From: an uncultured Leucobacter sp.
GTDB lineage: Bacteria > Actinomycetota > Actinomycetes > Actinomycetales > Microbacteriaceae
Length of the DNA: 22,989 nucleotides
Assembly: GCA_937967375.1 (NCBI GenBank)
Contig: CALCJF010000025.1
Location: 1 to 22,989 of the forward strand
Reading direction: 5' to 3'
The notes beneath the pieces were generated by a model. That model made no database searches. It was not told the DNA's origin and saw only the letters and a list, made by a program, of their open reading frames with translations. Positions 1 through 6,000 of the stretch are shown here, in pieces; position 1 is the first letter of the stretch; each line of letters starts with the position of its first letter. The position numbers and the translations under genes were made by a program.

Positions 1-1
1 C

Positions 2-1546
2 GTGCTCGAGGAGATTCTCGTGCAAGAAGACGAGACTGCCGAGGTCGGTGCTGTGCTCGCGCGCATCGGCGATGGCAGCGGTTCGGCGGCGCCCGCCGCT
101 GAGGCTCCTGCGGCTGAGGCCCCTGCCGCTGCTCCGGCTCCGGCGGATGAGCCCGTTGCTGCTCCTGCAGCCGAATCCGCTCCCGCTGCTGCGGCTGCGG
201 CCGGTGGCGACGCGCAAGACGTGGTACTCCCCTCGCTTGGCGAGAGCATCACCGAGGGTACGGTGACCCGCTGGCTCAAGAGCGTCGGCGATCAGGTCGA
301 GGTCGATGAGCCGCTGCTCGAGGTCTCGACCGACAAGGTCGACACTGAGGTGCCCTCGCCGGTCGCTGGAGTACTGCAGGAGGTACTCGCGGCCGAAGAC
401 GAAACCGTCGAGGTCGGTGCAGTGCTGGCCCGCATCGGCAGTGGCGCAGCAGCGCCGACTGCGCCCGTCGCACCCGCAACGCCGGAGCCTGCTGCTCCCG
501 CGGCGGCTCCGGCGCCTGCAGCGGCTCCCGCCGCCGCTGCAACAGCACCTGCTGCTGCGGCCGCACCTGCTCCCTCCGCTGCACCGGCTCCCGCTTCAAG
601 CGCACCTGCAGCACCAGCGGCTGCTCCCGCAGCAGAGCAGGGTTCTTCAAACTACGTCACCCCCATCGTTCGCAAGCTGGCCGCTGAGCGCGGCGTCGAT
701 CTGTCGAGCGTTCGTGGAACCGGCGTTGGTGGCCGCATTCGCAAGGAAGACGTGCTCGCCGCAGCGAAACCTGCGGCTGCCGTGGCGGCTCCGACTGCTG
801 CAAAGGTAAGCGCGCCAGCCGAGGTATCGCCGCTGCGTGGCACCTCTCAGCCGATGAGCCGCCTGCGCAAGGTGATCGCACAGCGCGCGGTCGAGTCGAT
901 GCAGGCGACTGCTCAGCTCACCACCGTCGTCGAGGTCGATGTCACTCGCGTCGCGAAGTTCCGCGAGGCGAAGAAGGCAGAGTTCCTCGAGAAGACGGGC
1001 ACGAAGCTCTCTTTCATGCCGTTTTTTGCCGCAGCTGCGGCCGAGGCACTGCGCAGCTACCCGATCATCAACGCAACCGTTGATGGCGACTCGATCAGCT
1101 ACCCCGCGACTGAGAACATCAGCATCGCGGTCGACACTGAGCGCGGCTTGCTCACCCCCGTGGTGCGCGACGCAGGCGACAAGACGCTCGCGCAACTGTC
1201 GCAAGATATCGCCGATCTCGCTGCTCGCACCCGCGACAACAAGCTCACCCCCGACGAGCTCGCCGGTGGCACCTTCACGCTGACGAACACTGGTTCGCGC
1301 GGCGCGCTGTTCGACACTCCGCTCGTCTTCCTGCCGCAGGTTGCCATTCTCGGCACCGGTGCGGTCGTGAAGAAGCCAGGCGTGGTGAGCGGCCCCGAAG
1401 GTGACGCAATCGCGATTCGCTCGATGGTCTACCTCGCGCTCTCGTACGATCACCGCATCGTAGATGGCGCAGACGCCGCGCGTTTCTTGAGCCAGGTCAA
1501 GGCACGCCTCGAAGAGGCCGACTTCGAGGGTTCGCTCGGTATCTGA
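2..1546 (+). CDS. sucB: Dihydrolipoamide acyltransferase E2 (2-oxo acid dehydrogenase complex), 5'-truncated by window
   Basis: This is the E2 core enzyme of a 2-oxo acid dehydrogenase complex, passing acyl groups from lipoyl-lysine to CoA in the cytoplasm. The visible 514 codons start inside a first lipoyl domain. A complete second lipoyl domain follows at residues about 73-146, with lipoyl Lys112 in the motif STDKVDTEVPSP. Then come a long Ala/Pro linker (150-215), an E3-binding domain (218-253, YVTPIVRKLAAERGV) and the catalytic domain, with the active-site motif DHRIVDG (His484, Asp488). The true start lies upstream; the apparent GTG at base 2 is only an in-frame Val. In actinobacteria such as Mycobacterium (DlaT) the gene at this locus serves pyruvate dehydrogenase, and often the mixed PDH/ODH complex. 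The name sucB is therefore conventional, and aceF/dlaT would fit equally well. Family assignment is certain; substrate is inferred. Confidence 0.95.
   Translation: MLEEILVQEDETAEVGAVLARIGDGSGSAAPAAEAPAAEAPAAAPAPADEPVAAPAAESAPAAAAAAGGDAQDVVLPSLGESITEGTVTRWLKSVGDQVEVDEPLLEVSTDKVDTEVPSPVAGVLQEVLAAEDETVEVGAVLARIGSGAAAPTAPVAPATPEPAAPAAAPAPAAAPAAAATAPAAAAAPAPSAAPAPASSAPAAPAAAPAAEQGSSNYVTPIVRKLAAERGVDLSSVRGTGVGGRIRKEDVLAAAKPAAAVAAPTAAKVSAPAEVSPLRGTSQPMSRLRKVIAQRAVESMQATAQLTTVVEVDVTRVAKFREAKKAEFLEKTGTKLSFMPFFAAAAAEALRSYPIINATVDGDSISYPATENISIAVDTERGLLTPVVRDAGDKTLAQLSQDIADLAARTRDNKLTPDELAGGTFTLTNTGSRGALFDTPLVFLPQVAILGTGAVVKKPGVVSGPEGDAIAIRSMVYLALSYDHRIVDGADAARFLSQVKARLEEADFEGSLGI
5..439 (+). repeat. 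Duplicated lipoyl-domain coding repeat in the E2 gene
   Basis: The end of the first lipoyl domain (about 5-70) recurs almost codon for codon at about 374-439, an offset of 369 bases (123 codons). Both copies encode E-x-ETxEVGAVLARIG. This is an ordinary internal domain duplication of E2 proteins, and it implies at least two lipoyl domains. Confidence 0.75.
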
Positions 1547-1572
1547 TTCAGCGCAGTCTGATCACGTAAGAG

Positions 1573-1608
1573 ATCGGCAGGCGGTTCGAGTGTGAGCCGC
1601 CTGCCGAT
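1573..1608 (+). terminator. Hairpin terminator after sucB
   Basis: A perfect 12-bp inverted repeat (1573-1584 against 1597-1608, arm ATCGGCAGGCGG) with a 12-base loop lies 26 bases after the sucB stop. Only a short TTT follows, as is common in high-GC actinobacteria. It would also serve the broken minus-strand ORF arriving from the other side. Confidence 0.8.
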
Positions 1609-1616
1609 TTCGTGTC

Positions 1617-2031
1617 TCAGTACTTCGCTCGGTGTGAGGTTACCCCAACCACCAAGTGACAGCTGGTCGATCGCTTCCTGCACGATGTCGATGAGAAAAC
1701 ACGCGGCATCTTCGCCGCCCCACGACTCGAGCAAGCGCTGCAGCGTCGGCAGCGGGATTCCGAACGCCCTACAACCGCTGTCATGACCTCGTCGCGCGTG
1801 CCTGCGAGCCGAAATTCGATGCCGAATCCGTTCGTGTGGGCGCGCGGTTCGTCGGCGCACGCGCACCGCGGTAGCTCCGGCCCCAAACTTGTCGCTCTCT
1901 GCGATCACGTCTCGCGGTCGAAGATCACCGACGCAGTAGCCGCGTTGTAATGCCACGGTCGAGTGCGTGCAGAGCGCGAGCATCAGGCGCGCGCTCTGCA
2001 CCGCGCTGAAGGGGTGAGAATTCTCAGTCAT
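1617..2031 (-). pseudogene. Frameshifted ORF of unknown function (two compensating shifts)
   Basis: I do not recognise the family. A minus-strand frame opens at ATG 2031 with a GAAAG just upstream and reads MTENSHPFSAVQSARLML. Around 1854-1862 the plausible protein moves to another frame, with good GC-ending codons (HTNGFGIEFRLAGTRDEVMTAVV). Near 1767-1770, in a CCCT run, it returns to the first frame as AFGIPLPTLQRLLESWGGEDA and ...QLSLGGWGNLTPSEVL. Between the two points the original frame has poor codons such as CGA CGA and CAT CGA. This pattern equals one inserted base and one deleted base, giving about 135 intended residues. The first frame stays open past 1617 into the sucB terminator and the sucB 3' end, while the middle frame stops at 1617, so the natural stop is uncertain. 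It could be a decaying gene or assembly errors. It sits where lipB-lipA would be expected. Confidence 0.5.
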
Positions 2032-2140
2032 CTTTCAAGTGTGCGGGTCGCAAGCGACCTGCTGCGGGTTACTCACAAAACTGACATTTCTCGCCGCAGA
2101 ACCCCGCCTGTGAGCGACAAACCAAGCGGAACAAGCAGGG

Positions 2141-2146
2141 TAGGCT
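2141..2146 (+). promoter_or_regulatory. -10 box of a leaderless promoter for the DUF4191 gene
   Basis: TAGGCT fits the actinobacterial TANNNT -10 consensus and ends 7 bases before ATG 2154. Transcription would then start at the A of the start codon. No Shine-Dalgarno is present and no convincing -35 is visible. Confidence 0.6.
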
Positions 2147-2153
2147 AGAACCT

Positions 2154-2855
2154 ATGGCAAAAGACAAGAAGCCGGGTGCCCCGAAGCCACCCGGTCGCAT
2201 CAAGCAAATGGTGCAGATCTACCAGAACACCAAGCAGTACGACCGCAATCTTACGCTGATTCTCGTGCTCTGCTTCGTGGCTCCGATCGCACTCTCGGTC
2301 GTGGCGGCGCTCGTGTTCAACAACAGCATCTTCGGCTGGATTCTGTGGCCGATCACTGGCATTCTCGTCGGCATCCTTGTGGTGATGATCGTGCTCGGCC
2401 GCCGCGCCGAGATCGTCGCGTACTCCCAGCTCGAGGGCCGCGCTGGCGCGGTCGGCGCAGTGATTAACGGCGCGCTGCGCCGCTCCTGGCGCGGCAGCGA
2501 GGTACCCGTTGCCATGACGAAACAGCAAGACGCGCTCTACCGAGTGGTCGGTCGCGGCGGCGTCGTGCTCATCGCTGAGGGCAACCTTTCGCGCACCAAG
2601 CAGCTCACCGCTCGCGAGACCACCAAGCTGAGGCAGGCGCTTCGCGGCGTGAAGATCACCACCCTCTACGTTGGTGCAGACGAGGGTGGCATTCCGCTGA
2701 ACAAGCTCGCACGCACGCTGAACAAGCTGAAGCCGGTGCTCAACAGGCGCGAAATCAGTGATGTTTACAACCGGCTGATGTCGCTCAAGGCAGACCCGAT
2801 CGGCATTCCGAAGGGCATGGATCCATTCAAGGCCCGCCCGCAGCGCGGTCGCTAG
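2154..2855 (+). CDS. DUF4191 family membrane protein
   Basis: This is a conserved actinobacterial membrane protein of unknown biochemical role, 233 residues, corresponding to Rv2219 in M. tuberculosis by position and architecture. A basic cytoplasmic N-terminus (residues 1-31) precedes two membrane segments at about 33-55 and 59-82. A soluble basic C-terminal region follows (RRAEIVAYSQLEGRAGAVGA...), rich in Arg/Lys and ending RPQRGR. The start is fixed by a -10 box only 7 bases upstream, suggesting leaderless translation. The gene converges on the RDD gene at a shared terminator, and the DUF4191-RDD-glnA order is conserved in related genomes. Function cannot be inferred from sequence alone. 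Confidence 0.9.
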   Translation: MAKDKKPGAPKPPGRIKQMVQIYQNTKQYDRNLTLILVLCFVAPIALSVVAALVFNNSIFGWILWPITGILVGILVVMIVLGRRAEIVAYSQLEGRAGAVGAVINGALRRSWRGSEVPVAMTKQQDALYRVVGRGGVVLIAEGNLSRTKQLTARETTKLRQALRGVKITTLYVGADEGGIPLNKLARTLNKLKPVLNRREISDVYNRLMSLKADPIGIPKGMDPFKARPQRGR

Positions 2856-2859
2856 CAAT

Positions 2860-2899
2860 ACAGAAGAGAGGGAGAGCAGTTGCTCTCCCTCTCTTCTGT
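2860..2899. terminator. Bidirectional terminator between DUF4191 and RDD genes
   Basis: A perfect 19-bp inverted repeat (2860-2878 against 2881-2899) with a nominal 2-base loop lies between the convergent stops. The arms are purine-rich on one side (AGAAGAGAGGGAGAGC) and pyrimidine-rich on the other. Its far edge overlaps the RDD stop codon. It should terminate transcription from both directions. Confidence 0.88.
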
Positions 2900-3333
2900 T
2901 ACGCCCGCACGAGCACCGTACCGGCGATCTTGTCGTGAAAGCCGCGCTGATCGCTGTCCCACACCAGTACGGGAATCACGAGCAGGATCAGCAGTGTACG
3001 CACTGCGGGGCGCCACCATCCGACCCATCCACCGGTGATCGGCACGACGCGCAATCCCATGAGGCGATGCCCGATCGAACCTCCGAGGGTTGGAATGAAC
3101 ACGATCTGCATCAGCGCGAAAATGCCGAGGGTCGCAAAGGCCAGCGCCGATCCCTCGCCGGGGACCAACAGGCTCAATAGTGAAGCGATCGCCCAGTCGA
3201 TAGCGATCGCGGCAAACCTGCGGCCGATTCGCCCCACCGAGCGAGCCCCGCTTTCGGGAAGCCCGAGGCGCTCCCCCGGCCATTTGCTCGGCTCAAGATC
3301 ACCGAAACGTTGCGGTTGCTGAGGTGAAGGCAT
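2899..3333 (-). CDS. RDD family membrane protein
   Basis: This is a small integral membrane protein of the RDD family, 144 residues from ATG 3333, with no assigned transport role. Family hallmarks are RFAAIAIDW (the Arg...Asp pair) near residue 39, the HRLMGLRVV loop, and a final RGFHDKIAGTVLV Asp. Hydrophobic segments appear at about 40-60, 65-85 and 110-130. An in-frame ATG at 3345 would add four residues. I prefer 3333 because a TATGAT -10 box (3341-3346, minus) ends exactly 7 bases before it, and it overlaps the upstream ATG. It corresponds by synteny to Rv2219A beside glnA1 in mycobacteria. It is divergent from glnA. Confidence 0.88.
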   Translation of the reverse strand: MPSPQQPQRFGDLEPSKWPGERLGLPESGARSVGRIGRRFAAIAIDWAIASLLSLLVPGEGSALAFATLGIFALMQIVFIPTLGGSIGHRLMGLRVVPITGGWVGWWRPAVRTLLILLVIPVLVWDSDQRGFHDKIAGTVLVRA

Positions 3334-3340
3334 GATGTCT

Positions 3341-3346
3341 ATCATA
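3341..3346 (-). promoter_or_regulatory. -10 box of a leaderless promoter for the RDD gene
   Basis: On the minus strand this reads TATGAT, one base from the ideal TATAAT. Seven bases separate it from ATG 3333, predicting a leaderless mRNA. No good -35 is seen. Confidence 0.6.
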
Positions 3347-3408
3347 CGAACGCTGGGCCGCTACTTGCTGAGCGAACGCCCACCACGTCGAGGCAGAAAC
3401 CTGCAAAA

Positions 3409-3446
3409 GTAACATGCTCGAAACAAAACTCTCATGCTGCCGAAAC
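3409..3446 (+). promoter_or_regulatory. GlnR-type operator upstream of glnA
   Basis: The arrangement is GTAAC (3409-3413), 6 bases, GAAAC (3420-3424), 6 bases, CTCAT (3431-3435), 6 bases, GAAAC (3442-3446). This matches the actinobacterial GlnR box gTnAC-n6-GaAAC-n6-gTnAC-n6-GaAAC at three of four half-sites in exact phase. The box is centred about 41 bases upstream of the transcription start predicted from the -10 box at 3457, a typical activator position. Binding by GlnR is inferred; glnR itself is not in the window. Confidence 0.75.
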
Positions 3447-3456
3447 GCGCGTGCCG

Positions 3457-3462
3457 TAGCCT
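3457..3462 (+). promoter_or_regulatory. -10 box of the glnA promoter
   Basis: TAGCCT fits TANNNT and lies 10 bases after the GlnR-like box, which covers the -35 region. The predicted start near 3469 gives a 40-base leader containing the GAGGAG ribosome binding site. Confidence 0.5.
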
Positions 3463-3508
3463 GAGTAGTGCAAAGCGGTGAATCCGCGATCGTATGACGA
3501 GGAGCAGT

Positions 3509-4933
3509 ATGTTCACGACACCCCAAGAAGTGATCGATTTCATCAAGGAGACCGACGTCAAGTTTCTTGACATCCGGTTCACCGATCTGCCAGGCGTGCA
3601 GCAGCACTTCAACATCCCCGCTGCCACGGTAGATCTCGACTTCTTCGAAGTTGGACAGATGTTCGACGCTTCGTCGATTCGCGGTTTCGCTAGCATCGCA
3701 GAGAGCGACATGCAGCTGATCCCTGATGTGACCACCGCGTACATCGACCAGTTCCGCGCTGAGCGCACCCTCGTGCTCGTGTTCGACATCTTCAACCCGC
3801 GCACCGGCGAGATCTACGCCCGCGACCCGCGCCAGGTTGCTAAGAAGGCCGAGCGCTACCTCTCTTCGACAGGCATCGCCGACACCGCTTTCTTCGCACC
3901 CGAGGCCGAGTTCTACATTCTCGATTCGGTTCGCTACGAGACCACGCCCCAGCGCACCTTCTACGAAATCGACTCAGAAGAGGCACACTGGAACTCGGGT
4001 CGCAAGATCGAAGGCGGCAACCTCGGCAACACGACTCCGCTCAAGGGCGGTTACTTTCCGGTTTCGCCGGTCGACAAGCAGGCTGACCTGCGCGACGACA
4101 TCTCGCTTCGTTTGATCGAGGCAGGTCTGCACCTCGAGCGCTCGCACCACGAGGTTGGCGCACCCGGACAGGCAGAGATCAACTACCGCTTCGACACTAT
4201 GGTGTCTGCGGCCGACGACGTGCTGAAGTTCAAGTACATCGTGAAGAACACGGCTGAGCTCTGGGGCAAGACCGCGACCTTCATGCCGAAGCCTGTTTTC
4301 GGTGACAACGGCTCGGGCATGCACACGCACATGTCTCTCTGGAAAGAGGGATCGCCGCTGTTCTACGACGAGAACGGCTATGCGGGTCTCAGCGACATTG
4401 CGCGCTGGTATATCGGTGGCATTCTGAAGCACGCACCGGCGATTCTCGCGTTCACAAACCCCACCATCAACAGCTACCGCCGTCTGGTCAAGGGGTATGA
4501 GGCTCCCGTGAACCTCGCGTACTCGGCGGGCAACCGCTCGGCCGCGGTGCGCATCCCGTTGACCGGTTCGAACCCGAAGGCGAAGCGCATCGAGTTCCGT
4601 GCCCCCGATGGTTCGAGCAACCCGTACCTGGCGTTTGCCGCGCAGCTGATGGCTGGCCTCGACGGTGTGCGCAATCGCATCGAGCCGATGGCGCCGATCG
4701 ACAAGGATCTCTACGAACTGCCTCCCGAGGAGGCGAAAAACATTCCGCAGGTTCCCGGCTCGCTCGAAGAGGCACTGCTCGCGCTCGAGGCTGACCACCA
4801 GTTCCTGCTCGAGGGCGGCGTCTTCACAGAGGATCTCATCGAGACCTGGATCAAGCTGAAGCGCGAGACCGAGATCGCTCCGATGGCGCTGCGCCCGCAC
4901 CCGTACGAGTTTGAGCTCTACTACGGCGTGTAG
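3509..4933 (+). CDS. glnA: Glutamine synthetase type I (GlnA1, adenylylatable)
   Basis: This enzyme condenses glutamate and ammonia to glutamine with ATP and is the main ammonia-assimilating enzyme; it is cytoplasmic and dodecameric. It has 474 residues from ATG 3509, preceded by GAGGAG at the right distance; the in-frame ATG at 3494 has no such site. The N-terminal beta-grasp domain carries DASSIRGF. The catalytic domain carries HHEVGAPGQAEINYRF, the NGSGMHTHMS nucleotide/glutamate loop and RIEFRAPD. The type I-beta insertion is present (GGNLGNTTPLKGGYFPV). Tyr402 in DLYELPPEE is the site adenylylated by GlnE, encoded further on. A GlnR-like operator precedes the gene. The usual glnA-glnE neighbourhood is split here by an insertion of stress and secreted-protein genes. 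Confidence 0.97.
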   Translation: MFTTPQEVIDFIKETDVKFLDIRFTDLPGVQQHFNIPAATVDLDFFEVGQMFDASSIRGFASIAESDMQLIPDVTTAYIDQFRAERTLVLVFDIFNPRTGEIYARDPRQVAKKAERYLSSTGIADTAFFAPEAEFYILDSVRYETTPQRTFYEIDSEEAHWNSGRKIEGGNLGNTTPLKGGYFPVSPVDKQADLRDDISLRLIEAGLHLERSHHEVGAPGQAEINYRFDTMVSAADDVLKFKYIVKNTAELWGKTATFMPKPVFGDNGSGMHTHMSLWKEGSPLFYDENGYAGLSDIARWYIGGILKHAPAILAFTNPTINSYRRLVKGYEAPVNLAYSAGNRSAAVRIPLTGSNPKAKRIEFRAPDGSSNPYLAFAAQLMAGLDGVRNRIEPMAPIDKDLYELPPEEAKNIPQVPGSLEEALLALEADHQFLLEGGVFTEDLIETWIKLKRETEIAPMALRPHPYEFELYYGV

Positions 4934-4997
4934 CTAGCGCACCGGGCGTGTGTTGATACTTGGAAGCAGGCGTCAACTTTGAGCCGGCATACGCAAG

Positions 4998-5039
4998 ATC
5001 GCCCCTGGGAGCGACACATGGTGTCCTCCCAGGGGCGAT
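4998..5039. terminator. Hairpin terminator between glnA and hsp20
   Basis: Fourteen base pairs (4998-5011 against 5026-5039, arm ATCGCCCCTGGGAG) are extended by an inner GACAC/GTGTC stem (5013-5017, 5021-5025) with a 3-base loop and one bulged base. It lies between convergent genes and is probably bidirectional. Confidence 0.85.
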
Positions 5040-5088
5040 TGCTGTGCCCGCGAGCGACAGTCTAGAAGTTGCTTGCGGATGCGGGCCC

Positions 5089-5517
5089 TCAGCCGGTGAT
5101 CGACCGCTGCGCCGGGGTGCTCGACGTTGTTTCAATCTTCACCTTGCGGGGTCTTGCCTTCTCACTCAAAGGAATGATCACGCTCAGCACGCCGTTGTCG
5201 TAAGACGCCGAAATTCGCGAGGTATCGACACCTTCACCAACGCTGAACTGGCGAAGATATGACCCATGCGGGCGCTCCTGCGAGATCCACTTCACGCCGT
5301 CTGCGTCACCTGCAGTTCGTTGTGCTCGAATTGTAAGAAGCTGACCGTCGATATCGACATCTACGGAGCCCGGGTCGATTCCAGGCAGGTCTGCATTCAG
5401 CACATAGCCGTCATGATCCCTGTATAGGTCGACCGGCATTGCTTTTGGTGCGGTGCGTGCATTGAGCGCGCTCGCAAGGCGGTCGAACTCACTGAAAGGG
5501 TCAAAAGACATAGACAT
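5089..5517 (-). CDS. Hsp20/alpha-crystallin small heat-shock protein
   Basis: This is an ATP-independent holdase chaperone of 142 residues that binds unfolding proteins in the cytoplasm. The alpha-crystallin domain spans about residues 28-128: VDLYRDHDGYVLNADLPGI at its start, ISQERPHGSYLRQFSV in the middle, and the family signature ASYDNGVLSVIIPL near its end. A KVKI segment resembles the C-terminal I/V-x-I tail motif. A GGAAGGAG ribosome binding site lies about 11 bases before the ATG. The promoter carries a HAIR element for HspR and, directly upstream, a CIRCE element for HrcA, so strong heat induction is expected. It lies between glnA and glnE, which are close neighbours in mycobacteria, so the block was probably inserted. 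Confidence 0.95.
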   Translation of the reverse strand: MSMSFDPFSEFDRLASALNARTAPKAMPVDLYRDHDGYVLNADLPGIDPGSVDVDIDGQLLTIRAQRTAGDADGVKWISQERPHGSYLRQFSVGEGVDTSRISASYDNGVLSVIIPLSEKARPRKVKIETTSSTPAQRSITG

Positions 5518-5546
5518 AATGAATCAATCTCCTTCCACTTGCGAAA

Positions 5547-5567
5547 CTTGAGTCACCTTCGCTCAAG
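5547..5567. promoter_or_regulatory. HAIR element (HspR operator) of hsp20
   Basis: CTTGAGT-N7-GCTCAAG matches the HAIR consensus CTTGAGT-N7-ACTCAAG with one mismatch. It sits 30 bases before the hsp20 start and immediately downstream of the predicted transcription start, a standard repressor position. Confidence 0.85.
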
Positions 5568-5574
5568 TAATTCG

Positions 5575-5580
5575 AGATTA
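5575..5580 (-). promoter_or_regulatory. -10 box of the hsp20 promoter
   Basis: On the minus strand this reads TAATCT. A CTGGCA 18 bases upstream may be a weak -35. CIRCE covers the -35/-10 region and HAIR begins at about +1. Confidence 0.45.
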
Positions 5581-5604
5581 GCACTCCTCTCCTGAGAGTG
5601 CCAG
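5578..5604. promoter_or_regulatory. CIRCE element (HrcA operator) of hsp20
   Basis: TTAGCACTC-N9-GAGTGCCAG matches the CIRCE consensus TTAGCACTC-N9-GAGTGCTAA. The left half is perfect, the right half has six core bases plus one of the last three, and the 9-base spacing is exact. It overlaps the -10 box and lies 10 bases upstream of HAIR on the hsp20 transcript. Confidence 0.85.
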
Positions 5605-5708
5605 CAAGGGATCCTTAAAGTTCCCGCAAAACGAATCCGAGGGGTTGGCAAAAAACTGAGTTCCCCTCCAACACCGACTCGGGCCATGGTCTGAGCAACG
5701 CTCGTCGT

Positions 5709-5894
5709 TCAGATCAGCCGTTCCGGTCGATACCGAGGAAGCGGCACGGTCGCTTCGAGTGACGGGGCGAGGCCGCCCTCGCCCTCGGCGCTGAGCTCGA
5801 TTGTGGGCGCTGCGCCGTGCTCCCAGGCCCGCTGCGGCGATGACGCAGCCCATGAGTCGGCCGATCCTTGCAGATGGTCTTCGTTGTGCATCAT
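5709..5894 (-). CDS. Small hypothetical protein, 61 residues
   Basis: I do not recognise this protein. It begins MMHNEDHLQGSADSW and ends LPRYRPERLI, is acidic to neutral, and has no membrane segment or cysteine. Support comes from GC-ending codon use typical of the surrounding genes, a GAAGAGAG stretch at a fair ribosome-binding distance before ATG 5894, and its position downstream of the secreted-protein gene on the same strand. It could be a small co-transcribed protein. The overlapping 91-codon frame at 5578-5853 is less likely because its end runs into the CIRCE element. Confidence 0.5.
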   Translation of the reverse strand: MMHNEDHLQGSADSWAASSPQRAWEHGAAPTIELSAEGEGGLAPSLEATVPLPRYRPERLI

Positions 5895-6000
5895 TGTCGT
5901 CTCTCTTCTCGTGAAGAATCTCAGTATCGCTACTCCGTCGCGAGAATATACAGGGCTTGCCCCGATCAGAGACGGGCGCTATATTGCGCCGATTGCTTGC

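Noticed and set aside
420..650. Low-complexity GCT/GCC/CCC-rich stretch as a DNA repeat element
   Set aside because: It is the in-frame Ala/Pro linker of the E2 protein, normal for this family.
3974..4900. Minus-strand frame (308 codons) opposite glnA
   Set aside because: Antisense shadow of glutamine synthetase with no independent start signals.
5578..5853. 91-codon minus-strand frame before hsp20
   Set aside because: Its end overlaps the CIRCE element, and its middle overlaps the better-coded 61-codon frame. Arg-rich composition fits a shadow.
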